DNA of 9,411 nucleotides from an uncultured Campylobacter sp. (GCF_938017705.1 NZ_CALIIS010000035.1:1-9411), one strand, 5' to 3'; counted from the stretch's first letter, positions 1 to 6,208 are shown. Numbers and translations are program-made. Notes: a model not told the origin generated them from the sequence alone.

Positions 1-17
1 AGCAGGATGGATTTCAT
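1..17 (-). CDS. 5' end of a gene leaving the window, possibly trkA/ktrA
   Basis: Only five whole codons are visible (Met-Lys-Ser-Ile-Leu) before the window ends. The start is supported by a perfect AGGAGG on the minus strand at 24-29, six bases before the ATG. This site overlaps the stop codon (28-30) of the upstream transporter fragment, so the two genes look translationally coupled. Identity is inferred from context only: the gene just upstream ends like TrkH/KtrB, and the regulatory NAD-binding partner TrkA/KtrA often follows it and often begins Met-Lys-Ser. Five residues cannot prove this. Confidence 0.35.
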
Positions 18-27
18 GATGTTCCTC

Positions 28-168
28 CTATCCGATGGTGATTCGTTCCTCTGGGCGGCGGCCGGATTCGTGCCGGACACGCGCGTGTGCCGCAAAGATG
101 ACCGTGAGGCCGCCGATGCGTCCAAAGAACATCAAAAGCATCATGACGCATTTGGAAAGCGGACCTGT
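28..168 (-). pseudogene. C-terminal remnant of a TrkH/KtrB-type potassium transporter
   Basis: Read on the minus strand, 46 codons end in TAG at 28-30. They start TGPLSKCVMMLLMFFGRIGG and end PEERITIG. The TG-x-LS-K...LM-FFGRIG-LT pattern and the charged PE-RI-IG tail resemble the last pore segment and C-terminus of TrkH/KtrB potassium channels subunits. A complete family member has over 400 residues, but here the frame meets TAA at 169-171 (inside TTTAAATTT). I find no further transporter sequence in any minus frame up to 728. The gene therefore looks truncated, with its 5' part replaced by AAATTT-rich non-coding DNA. A frameshift or assembly error at the junction cannot be excluded. An overlapping 114-codon minus-strand frame at 14-358 has no recognisable content. 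Confidence 0.5.
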
Positions 169-282
169 TTAAATTTGATCGGATTTGCAAGCAACCGACG
201 CGGCTGTATTTACGGCACGAAACGACGCCGCATGAAAGCGTAAATTTAACGAGTGCTTTAATTGTGACGGCGCAAATTTTAA

Positions 283-334
283 GCGCGAGCTTTATGTGCG
301 GCGCAAAGAACGTAAATTTAACGGGCGCGGCGTA
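283..334 (+). repeat. Direct repeat, copy 1 (~50 bp)
   Basis: This 52-bp segment, beginning GCGCGAGCTTTA and ending in GGGCGCGGCGTA, recurs at 644-693. The two copies differ by about four substitutions and a 2-bp indel and share the core GGCGCAAAGA followed by CGTAAATTTAACGGGCGC. The orientation is direct and the starts lie 361 bp apart. Copy 1 has no -10 box at its right end, unlike copy 2. Confidence 0.8.
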
Positions 335-643
335 GCGGATAGTGCAAAGTACAAACATAGCCGCAATATGAAATTTTGATTTTATTCACAGGCACACTTT
401 GCGATGAAGCAGCCTGCACGAAATATAAAATCGCTCCGATTTCTGGCAAGCGCGCGCCGAGCCGCATATGCGTCGCAATATAAAAGCGGCGACAGTCGGC
501 GTCTTTAGGCGCACACGGCGCGGCCTTTCACGACGGCAAGGAGCGGCAGTTGATATTTAATAATCACGCTATGGAGAAAATGAAATAGGCGGCGCGAGTT
601 TTGCTTTTTAGGCGTAAATTTTACGAACGCGGTGCAGATTCTT

Positions 644-693
644 GCGCGAGCTTTACGGGCGGCGCAAAGAGCGTAAATTTAACGGGCGCCGTA
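644..693 (+). repeat. Direct repeat, copy 2 (~50 bp)
   Basis: This is the second copy of the segment at 283-334, and its right end runs into the TATAAT box at 692-697. A duplication that ends at a promoter could have carried or created regulatory sites, but the sequence alone does not show which. Confidence 0.8.
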
Positions 694-709
694 TAATTGG
701 GGCGCCGTA
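684..709 (+). promoter_or_regulatory. Candidate promoter of the DUF3108-like gene, with flanking 10-bp repeats
   Basis: A consensus TATAAT stands at 692-697, 31 bases before the ATG at 729. There is no recognisable -35 box, which is normal for Campylobacter sigma-70 promoters; upstream lies the AT-rich TAAATTTAA. The decamer GGGCGCCGTA occurs at 684-693 and again at 700-709, overlapping the -10 box and the expected transcription start. Each copy contains the palindrome GGCGCC. The placement would suit an operator, but no regulator is known to me. The ribosome binding site GGAAGGA lies at 714-720. Confidence 0.5.
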
Positions 710-728
710 AAGCGGAAGGACGGTAAGG

Positions 729-1538
729 ATGAAATTTTTTACTCTTTTGATTTTATGTGCGAGCGCGCTTTTCGGCGAGACGATCAGCGCGAAATATGAA
801 ATTTCGTTCGGCGTTTTCAGCGCGGTCGGCAGCGCAAATACGCGGTTCGTGCGGCAGGGCGATCGCTACGAGATCGTCATGGACGCCGTCGCGCAGGGCG
901 TCGCGGGCAGCCTGAGCGGGCAGAGGCGCGAGAGCTTCCGCTCAAAGGGGCGCGTCGTGGCGGGGCTTTTGATGCCCGATCTCTACGTCCACGAAGTCTC
1001 GCGCAAAAAGGGCAAAACAGCGAAAAACGAGCGCAAAACCTACACTTTCGACTACGCGCGCAAAACGATAAAATTTCAAAAGCTCAAGGGCACGGGCGGC
1101 GAGCTACAGCTCGTAAGCGACGAAATTTTGCCCTATTTTGCGACGAACGACCTGCTGAGTTTGTTTTTCAATTTCTCTAAAATCCCGCACTCGGGCGATA
1201 AATTTTTCGTCCGAGCCGCAGGCGCAAAGAGCGCCGACGGAAGGATCGACATCGAAAGGCCGCGCGGAAGCGCCGCCGCAAATATCGCGAGCGAGCTTGG
1301 CGTCGCGCCGCCTAGCGATGCAAATGCAAACTCTAGCGCCGAGGCAAGCGCGAAACCAGGCGAGCATGGCGCAGATAAGCAGGCTGCGGCGATTTACGTG
1401 GTTTTCATCAACCAGCCGATATTTTCTAGCAGCCGAGGCGAGCTGCATCTGAGCCTAAATGAGCGCGGTTACGCCGATCGCGCCGTTTTGAAGGACGTGC
1501 TGCTCTTCGGCGACATCCGCGCGCGGCTCGTGGAATGA
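729..1538 (+). CDS. Secreted DUF3108-like protein
   Basis: The 269-residue product begins with a short signal peptide: Lys2, a hydrophobic stretch over about residues 3-15, and likely cleavage near ALFG-E at 16-17. A Cys at position 10 lacks a lipobox, so it is probably a soluble periplasmic protein, not a lipoprotein. The mature part opens with AKYEISFGVF and continues as a beta-rich domain. Landmarks are the YTFDYARKTIKF strand pair (~105-116), DEILPYFATNDLLSLFF (~131-147) and a final GELHLSLNERGYADRAVLKD. This is the usual layout of DUF3108 proteins, whose function is unknown. Residues ~180-220 form an Ala/Ser-rich insertion typical of a flexible linker. The start is supported by GGAAGGA eight bases upstream. 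The gene stands alone on the plus strand and converges with the following minus-strand gene. The family call rests on pattern recognition only. Confidence 0.7.
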   Translation: MKFFTLLILCASALFGETISAKYEISFGVFSAVGSANTRFVRQGDRYEIVMDAVAQGVAGSLSGQRRESFRSKGRVVAGLLMPDLYVHEVSRKKGKTAKNERKTYTFDYARKTIKFQKLKGTGGELQLVSDEILPYFATNDLLSLFFNFSKIPHSGDKFFVRAAGAKSADGRIDIERPRGSAAANIASELGVAPPSDANANSSAEASAKPGEHGADKQAAAIYVVFINQPIFSSSRGELHLSLNERGYADRAVLKDVLLFGDIRARLVE

Positions 1539-1680
1539 GATTTAGTAAATTTACAAGGTAAAATTTGTTTAAATTTATCCCTGCTCGCTTCAAACGTCAT
1601 CGTTTTCATATCGCCGAAAAAGAGTAAATTTGATCAACCATAATTTAATATAAATTTCAAATAGAGTCCGCTTTTATGAT

Positions 1681-2679
1681 CTACACAAAAATTTGCGGCT
1701 GGATTTTATCTAAATTTTTTCCTATTTTTAGTAGAAAATAGGTCTTTAATTCCCTGTATTCTTTGCTGCTTAGAAACGAAGCCTCTATAAAAGAACTTTT
1801 GTCGTATATCAATATGCTATCATTTATAATATCAAAGCCTAGCCCGTTAAAAAGCCTATATAGCAATAAAGGAAAAAAGCTAATCGATATAATTACCGCA
1901 AAAATTATCCAAAAATTTTCCTCCCTTCCGTCTATCACTACCGCTACGAAAAAAACCAAAAGCAAATATATAAAAGCAAATAGCAGCATAAGGCATTTTG
2001 CCTTTTTTGATATTTCGGGATATGACGGTCCCGTGGTTCTTTTGATACTAATTATATTTGAAATTTTGGTCTCATATAAAACGGCTTCCGTCTTTTTAGA
2101 GTATAGGGTTATATCGTCATTTTTAAAGCATATATAGCACTTGCCGAAATTTGAAAATTTATTTAATGCTCTGAGCGGAAAATAGCAATCCAGCAAAACG
2201 AGAAATAAAATTTGCTGGGCGGAAAATTTACCGCATATCGCCATCAATATCGTAGTAATGATATAGATCGCGCCGATGATAGCATTTAAAATTATAGCGT
2301 GGTCTTTTATGATTATCGGCTCTTTGTCGTAATCACGAGTTTTAGCGCCCCGCGATGAAATACCACCCGGGTTTAAATTTTGAAATTTTATCTCATCTTT
2401 TGAGTTTAAATTCATGCTGTTTAAATTTCTATCTCGGAAATTTGCGCCGCAAAGATGATCGGGTTGCGATTCGGGGTCTGTTTGATTAAAATTCGCATTT
2501 TTAAAGTTTTTGCTACTCAAATTTGTATCGTTTGAATTTAATGATCTGCGATCCGTTGCATCGCTTAAATCCGCATCGTCAAAGATGTCGGCGCTAGCGC
2601 CTTTTCGCAGCTTTTGTTTTAAATTTCGGCGCTGTTCATTTAGAAGCTTTTTTGATTCCTCAAGCCACGCTTTATCCAA
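1681..2679 (-). CDS. Unrecognised four-helix membrane protein with an Asn-rich, pentapeptide-like N-terminal region
   Basis: I do not recognise this 332-residue protein. Residues 1-27 are charged and probably helical. Residues ~37-105 are Asn/Ser-rich and include two runs of five-residue steps, TNLSS-KNFKN-ANFNQ (52-66) and ANFRD-RNLNS-MNLNS (79-93). These resemble the A(N/D)Lxx pentapeptide pattern but are too short for a proper solenoid. Four hydrophobic segments follow, at about 128-149, 154-171, 229-249 and 256-276. A beta-like stretch between the pairs (~181-215, ending TKISNIISIKR) and another after the last helix could form a cytosolic PH-like domain; this is inference. Codon use is AT-rich (many AAA, ATA, TTA), visibly unlike the GC-rich thi genes, so recent transfer is possible. 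The start has AAGGA ten bases upstream. There are no coding overlaps with neighbours. Confidence 0.75.
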   Translation of the reverse strand: MDKAWLEESKKLLNEQRRNLKQKLRKGASADIFDDADLSDATDRRSLNSNDTNLSSKNFKNANFNQTDPESQPDHLCGANFRDRNLNSMNLNSKDEIKFQNLNPGGISSRGAKTRDYDKEPIIIKDHAIILNAIIGAIYIITTILMAICGKFSAQQILFLVLLDCYFPLRALNKFSNFGKCYICFKNDDITLYSKKTEAVLYETKISNIISIKRTTGPSYPEISKKAKCLMLLFAFIYLLLVFFVAVVIDGREENFWIIFAVIISISFFPLLLYRLFNGLGFDIINDSILIYDKSSFIEASFLSSKEYRELKTYFLLKIGKNLDKIQPQIFV

Positions 2680-2709
2680 AAAATATCCTTAAGCTTAAAT
2701 CGCTCGTAT

Positions 2710-2715
2710 TTTATA
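2710..2715 (-). promoter_or_regulatory. Candidate -10 box for the membrane-protein gene
   Basis: On the minus strand TATAAA(AT) lies about 31 bases before the ATG at 2679, inside the ~180-bp gap that separates this gene from the thi cluster. No clear -35 box is visible. The AT-rich surroundings make chance matches easy. Confidence 0.25.
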
Positions 2716-2860
2716 ACTTTGAACTTAAATCGCAATAAATCGCGTTCGTTTCGCGCGTTTTTGATTTTATTAAAATATGTGTTTTTGCGTCGCGCCGCAT
2801 GCAGCGCAATGACGGCAGCAAGGGCGCAGCAACGGAAACAAACCGCATTTTTGGATCGAT

Positions 2861-4060
2861 TTATTTCTTAAATTTTCTTATGAAATCGCTCGCGTCCTGC
2901 GCCGCCATCGCAGAGCTCATAACGGCGATCCTGTCGGCTCCCGCGCGTAGGACGGAGGCGAAATTGCGCGGCGTTATGCCGCCCAGCGCATAGATTTCGC
3001 CCGCGAAAAACTCCCGCACGGCGCGGATCAAATTTATCCCCTTCGGCGCGAGCCCCGCCTTGCAATCGGTCGTGAAGATGTGGCTCAGGCAGATCGCGCC
3101 GGCACCCAGCTCCAGCGCTTCGCGCGCCTCCGCCTCGCTGTGGCAGGAAGCGACCAATTTTTTGAAATTTGCGCGCAAAAAATCTGCGCCGTGCGCCGCG
3201 CTAAAGCTCCGCAAAACCCCGAGCGGCAGCCATAAATTTCTCGCGCGCGCGCGCAACGCAAAATCTGCAAAATTATGTACAAAGATCGCAGGCAGGCGCC
3301 TTGCGCCTTCTGCTATCTGCGCGCCCGCCGCACTCTGCGAGTTTTCCGCCTCTTTCACGCTCTGTGAATTTTCTACGCCCCCTATACTTTCAGAGCTTTC
3401 TGTGTACTGCGCGCTCTGTGAGCCCCCCGTATTTACTGCACCCTGCATATTCTCTGCGCCATTTGCATTGTCGGTACTTTGCGCGCTCCTCGTCGCGAGT
3501 TTTGTTTTGCATACGGCTCCGCGAAGCAAAATCTCGCCCGGTGCGCTATCATTCGCGCAGTTTGCAGCACCGATAAAATTTTCGGACGAAATTTCATCTA
3601 AAACTCGGGCGGAATTTTTACACCGAACTTCATCCGTAGCAGCATGCTTACGGACCGCGTCCGCGTAAAGCTCGCTTTTGCTTCCGCCCGAATGGAGCTT
3701 TTTTGGCGAAACTTCGTCCTCGTCGCGCTCGCAGAGCAAAATTTTATCCGTGTAGGCCGCGCTCGCGTCTAATTCGCCCGCGAAAGCCTGGGTTTTACTA
3801 AATTTAGCAGCGCTAGCTTCATTTACAATCATCCCGACCGCACGGGCTGTATTCGCACAAAACCCGTTCTCGCAGGCGAGTAAAATTTTACTAAACAGCG
3901 CCGCGTAGGCATCCTCGTCTAAATCCTTTTCGCGCACGACGATCTCGCCTACACCCGCCGCGGTAAAATCCGCTATGCGCGCGAGCAGCGCCGCTTCTCC
4001 GCCGCAGAGCGCGCGATTTGTGATGATCGTAATGCGCGAAGCAAGCTCTAAATCTAGCAT
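2861..4060 (-). CDS. thiE/tenI: ThiE/TenI-family protein (thiamine phosphate synthase or thiazole tautomerase) split by a repeat-bearing insertion
   Basis: The protein has 399 residues against ~205-215 for the family. Residues ~9-63 and ~255-399 together make one normal-sized TIM barrel. The first part has ITNRAL and VVREK (41-45, the counterpart of QLREK). The second has FVHNFADFAL (260-269), VASCHS (303-308), SHIFTTDCKAGLAPKG (326-341), ALGGIT (358-363) and GADRIAVMSS (374-383). In between lie ~190 extra residues, at the place where strand 3 should start; residues ~190-252 are seven 9-residue repeats. Several features favour TenI, the thiazole tautomerase, over true ThiE. The usual ThiE IND reads VHN, the GVHLGQ-D segment reads NLWLPLGVL (compare TenI VQLPSG), and HIF-TDCK-GL is the TenI form. 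His307 matches the TenI catalytic histidine region. It is the last thi gene, overlaps the preceding ORF by 7 bp, and has AAAGGAG upstream of its ATG inside that ORF. Confidence 0.85.
   Translation of the reverse strand: MLDLELASRITIITNRALCGGEAALLARIADFTAAGVGEIVVREKDLDEDAYAALFSKILLACENGFCANTARAVGMIVNEASAAKFSKTQAFAGELDASAAYTDKILLCERDEDEVSPKKLHSGGSKSELYADAVRKHAATDEVRCKNSARVLDEISSENFIGAANCANDSAPGEILLRGAVCKTKLATRSAQSTDNANGAENMQGAVNTGGSQSAQYTESSESIGGVENSQSVKEAENSQSAAGAQIAEGARRLPAIFVHNFADFALRARARNLWLPLGVLRSFSAAHGADFLRANFKKLVASCHSEAEAREALELGAGAICLSHIFTTDCKAGLAPKGINLIRAVREFFAGEIYALGGITPRNFASVLRAGADRIAVMSSAMAAQDASDFIRKFKK
3306..3494 (-). repeat. Seven tandem 27-bp units inside the thiE/tenI-like gene
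   Basis: Units start at 3306, 3333, 3360, 3387, 3414, 3441 and 3468. The best preserved ones begin CTCTGTGAATTTTC or CTCTGCGAGTTTTC on the plus strand. Translated in the gene frame they give 9-residue steps such as GVENSQSVK and EAENSQSAA (residues ~190-252). Copies are degenerate (several mismatches per unit) but there are no indels, so the reading frame is kept. The repeat lies wholly within the insertion that interrupts the enzyme domain. A related but irregular texture continues towards 3780. Confidence 0.8.
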
Positions 4061-4851
4061 CCGCCCGCTCCTTTAAGCCCAAAATCCGCGCGCGGTACAG
4101 CACTGAGGCTTAAAATTTTGCCCGTAGCATTTGGTTTTGAAATTTCACCCGCAGCGCTAGGGTTTAAAATTTTATTCGCCAGGCTTAAAGTCAAAATCCC
4201 TGCTTCCGCGCTAGAGCTTAAAATTCTTGCAGCGCTGCTAGAAATAAAATTCTTCGCCGCTGCATCGAAAACTAAATCCATAGCCGAGATGCCGGAGCTT
4301 AAAATTCTGCCCGCCCAGATGGAGGCTAAAATTTTGTTTGCGCCGCTAGGATTTAAAGCATCTGCCGAACCATTAGATTTTATCGGCTTTGCGTTGCTTC
4401 TACATAGGAGCCTGGGGTTTGCGTTGTTTTTAAATTTAAAATTTACGCCGCCCAAGGGCTCGGAATTTGCGCTACCTTTAAATTTTAAATCCGCATATGT
4501 ATTCCGAGGCCTCAAATTTACGCACGCATTTTGAAGCCCAAAATTTCCTGCGCGTGCTAACGCGGTGCCTAAAATTTTATCATCCGTCATAGCGTCATAA
4601 ATTTTGTCGCGGCATGCGGCGCTGTAAAATTCGGCGTAGTATTTTACGCTACGAATTTTGCTGCGTCTAGCGGCACTAAATCTGCCCGCAAGTAGCGCAC
4701 CGCAAATCTCGCCTCTTAAAAAGGCATTGCAAATTTTACCCATGCGAGCGCAGAATTTCACTGCATAAAATTCTAAAAATTTCGCCGCCGAAGCAAGCCT
4801 TTGGTGCCGAAGTTTCGCGGCGTAAGCTCGCATATCTGCGCTCTTAGACAT
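4054..4851 (-). CDS. Unrecognised repeat protein between thiH and the thiE/tenI-like gene
   Basis: This 265-codon frame matches no family I know. Residues 1-31 are basic and Ala-rich. Residues ~32-248 are 24 consecutive degenerate 9-residue repeats, best preserved near the end as ILSSSAEAG, ILTLSLANK, ILNPSAAGE, ISKPNATGK and ILSLSAVPR. Seventeen residues follow. There is no signal peptide and no convincing membrane span. Its ATG overlaps the thiH stop (ATGTCTAA) and its TAG overlaps the ATG of the next gene (ATGCTAG), so ribosomes could pass from thiH through it into the last gene. It has only a weak binding site of its own. It may be a real structural or linker protein. Alternatively it is merely an expanded junction that stayed open because 27 is a multiple of three; the opposite strand is also open over 4118-4534. 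I think translation is likely, but function is doubtful. Confidence 0.5.
   Translation of the reverse strand: MSKSADMRAYAAKLRHQRLASAAKFLEFYAVKFCARMGKICNAFLRGEICGALLAGRFSAARRSKIRSVKYYAEFYSAACRDKIYDAMTDDKILGTALARAGNFGLQNACVNLRPRNTYADLKFKGSANSEPLGGVNFKFKNNANPRLLCRSNAKPIKSNGSADALNPSGANKILASIWAGRILSSGISAMDLVFDAAAKNFISSSAARILSSSAEAGILTLSLANKILNPSAAGEISKPNATGKILSLSAVPRADFGLKGAGGC
4109..4756. repeat. 24 tandem degenerate 27-bp units
   Basis: Cutting the plus strand every 27 bases from 4109 to 4756 puts an A/T core (TAAAATTTT or TAAATTT variants) at the same place in most units. It is usually followed by GCCGC/CCCGC-like sequence and ends near GCGCTAGAG. Clear examples start at 4109, 4163, 4217, 4298, 4325, 4568, 4595, 4649 and 4730. 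Units starting at 4352, 4379, 4406 and 4460 have drifted or changed phase. No indels break the 27-bp register. There are no unique spacers between units, so this is a tandem array and not a CRISPR. Confidence 0.8.
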
Positions 4852-5977
4852 AGATATACTCGCTCATCAGCGGCTGCAGCCCGCCTGCGCGGATCGCCTC
4901 GCAGACCTCGCTTACGCTGCGCGCGTCGCTGATCTCGAACTGCTCGTCGCCCCTCTGCTCGCTGTGCCCGCCTATACCCACGCTCACGCCCGCCGAAATT
5001 TTGCTCGCCGCGATCCTGATCGCATTGTCGCGGAAGCCCGTTCTCTCGCGCGTGGAGATCGTGATCTGCGCACTTGGCAGCAGCAGCCGATACGCGCACA
5101 TGACCTGCAGCAGCTCGCGCTCACCGACGTCCTTCGGATTTATTTTGTCGTTATTGATGATCGGGCGCAGGCGCGGCACCGAAAAGGCAATCTCGGCGCG
5201 CGGGTACTTGCGCTGAAGCAGCCACGCGTGCACGCCCGTGGCAAAGGCATCGCGGCGAAAGTCCCCGAGCCCCAAAAGCGCCGCAAAGCCCACGCCGCGC
5301 ATACCTCCTCTGATCGCGCGCTCTTGAGCTGCGAAGCGATACGCAAAAACGCGCTTGTTGCCCGCAAGATGCAGCTTCGCGTAGCGCGCGGGATCGTAGG
5401 TTTCTTGAAAGACGGTCACAAAATCGACGCCGCAAGCATGCAGATAGGCATAATCGGCGGAGTTTAGCGGATAAATTTCGACGCCGATTACCTTAAAATA
5501 CTGCCGCGCGAGCTCGCAGGCGCGCCCGATGTAGCGCACGGGACTATTTTTCTCGCTCTCGCCCGTGAGGATCAAAATTTCTTCTAGCCCCGTAGCCGCG
5601 ATCGCCTCAAACTCCGCCTTTAGCTGCGCTTCATCAAGCCTTGCGCGCGCGATTTTATTTTTGCAGTTAAAGCCGCAGTAAACGCAGAGATTGTCGCAGT
5701 AGTTTGAGATGTAAATCGGTGTAAAAACAGCGATGTTGCTGCCGAAATGCGCTGCCTTCTCGCGCGCTGCGGCTTGCGCGATCTGCTCCAAATGCTCGCC
5801 CGCACGCACGCTTAGTAGCGCGGCAAAATCGCGCAGACTTCTATTTTTCGCACCGATCGCCCTTTGCACGTCAGCCTCGCTCGCCTCCTCGCAAAAGCCC
5901 TCGCGCAGGGCAAGCGTACGCTCCATTGTCTCGCTTCCGATATCCTCCATGCCCGCTAGATAGCCGGTTTTATTCAT
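4844..5977 (-). CDS. thiH: 2-iminoacetate synthase ThiH (radical SAM tyrosine lyase)
   Basis: ThiH cleaves tyrosine with a 5'-deoxyadenosyl radical to give dehydroglycine (2-iminoacetate) and p-cresol, supplying the C-N unit that ThiG builds into the thiazole. The 377-residue length is normal for the family. The CX3CX2C cluster motif is complete: Cys94, Cys98 and Cys101 in SNYCDNLCVYCGF. Other family marks are the SAM-binding ILILTGE (135-140), VEIYPL (166-171), FQETYDPARYAKLH (190-203) and FSVPRLRPI (265-273). The GIGGHSE loop lies at 334-340. The start has AAAGGA about 11 bases upstream. It lies 231 bp after thiG, beyond a likely terminator, so it may have its own promoter. Its stop overlaps the next ORF's start by 8 bp. 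The enzyme is cytosolic and probably acts with ThiG. Confidence 0.95.
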   Translation of the reverse strand: MNKTGYLAGMEDIGSETMERTLALREGFCEEASEADVQRAIGAKNRSLRDFAALLSVRAGEHLEQIAQAAAREKAAHFGSNIAVFTPIYISNYCDNLCVYCGFNCKNKIARARLDEAQLKAEFEAIAATGLEEILILTGESEKNSPVRYIGRACELARQYFKVIGVEIYPLNSADYAYLHACGVDFVTVFQETYDPARYAKLHLAGNKRVFAYRFAAQERAIRGGMRGVGFAALLGLGDFRRDAFATGVHAWLLQRKYPRAEIAFSVPRLRPIINNDKINPKDVGERELLQVMCAYRLLLPSAQITISTRERTGFRDNAIRIAASKISAGVSVGIGGHSEQRGDEQFEISDARSVSEVCEAIRAGGLQPLMSEYIYV

Positions 5978-6020
5978 CTTTAAAATTTTCCTTTTAAATT
6001 TTCATTTAAATTCCACGCGG

Positions 6021-6034
6021 CACGCTTTTGCGTG
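6021..6034. other. Small perfect hairpin upstream of thiH
   Basis: CACGC-TTTT-GCGTG forms a five-base stem with a four-base loop in the 231-bp thiG-thiH spacer, about 45 bases before the thiH start. It has no adjoining T-run, so it is not an obvious terminator. The spacer also holds the 16-bp palindrome GAAATTTTAAAATTTC at 6082-6097. A weak GATAAAAT on the minus strand (around 6060-6067) could serve as a -10 box for thiH. Confidence 0.3.
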
Positions 6035-6163
6035 TAAATTTAAGCGCCGCAATTTTAAAATTTTATCTCACCGCGCCGTGCGAAATTTTAAAATTTCACG
6101 CCATGTCTATCGGCTGCTATGCCGAGCTGCGCTATATGTATCCAAGAAAGGTAAATTCCGCGC

Positions 6164-6195
6164 AAAAAAACACGGCTCGCACAACCAAGCCGCGT
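6164..6195 (-). terminator. Rho-independent terminator after thiG
   Basis: On the minus strand ACGCGGCT and AGCCGTGT form an eight-base stem (one G-T pair) around a ten-base loop, followed directly by seven Ts. It begins 13 bases after the thiG stop codon. Stem, position and T-tract are all good for an intrinsic terminator reading in the thi direction. It implies that thiH and the genes after it either depend on read-through or have a separate promoter within 5978-6163. Confidence 0.75.
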
Positions 6196-6208
6196 TTAAA
6201 TTTAACCG

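Larger units (their letters stand above)
169..728. other. Gene-free stretch with duplicated AAATTT elements
   Basis: I see no credible gene in these ~560 bp. Open frames are short and look like nothing known, and no tRNA or other RNA gene is recognisable. The stretch holds four copies of a 19-bp element close to GCGTAAATTTAACGGGCGC, at 238-256, 310-328, 612-630 and 671-689. The last three-quarters of a ~50-bp segment are duplicated (see repeat entries), and the promoter of the next gene lies at the right end. It may be the eroded remainder of the truncated transporter gene plus repeat DNA. Confidence 0.55.

Noticed and set aside
14..358. Minus-strand open frame of 114 codons
   Set aside because: It overlaps the transporter remnant in another frame and shows no family features. 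A faint VVS...VG resemblance to TrkH upstream of the break is too weak to use.
729..776. Lipoprotein signal in the DUF3108-like protein
   Set aside because: Cys10 comes too early and is preceded by LIL, not a lipobox. An ordinary signal peptide fits better.
1547..1566. Terminator after the DUF3108-like gene
   Set aside because: AAATTTAC-AAG-GTAAAATTT can pair only with a bulge, is almost purely A/T, and is probably another product of the AAATTT excess.
3060..3668. Plus-strand open frame of 202 codons across the thiE/tenI-like gene
   Set aside because: It lies antisense to recognisable enzyme motifs and to the repeat insertion. Its openness follows from codon bias and the 27-bp period.
4118..4534. 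Plus-strand open frame of 138 codons with 9-residue periodicity
   Set aside because: It is the opposite strand of the 27-bp array. Any frame through such repeats tends to stay open, it has no ribosome binding site or coupling, and it runs against the thi genes.
4109..4756. CRISPR array
   Set aside because: Units are contiguous with no unique spacers, are degenerate, and lie in an open frame with no cas genes nearby.
4054..5977. Frameshifted fusion of thiH, the repeat ORF and the thiE/tenI-like gene
   Set aside because: ThiH and the barrel protein each have complete termini and their own start or stop. The three frames differ, and the short overlaps look like normal translational coupling.
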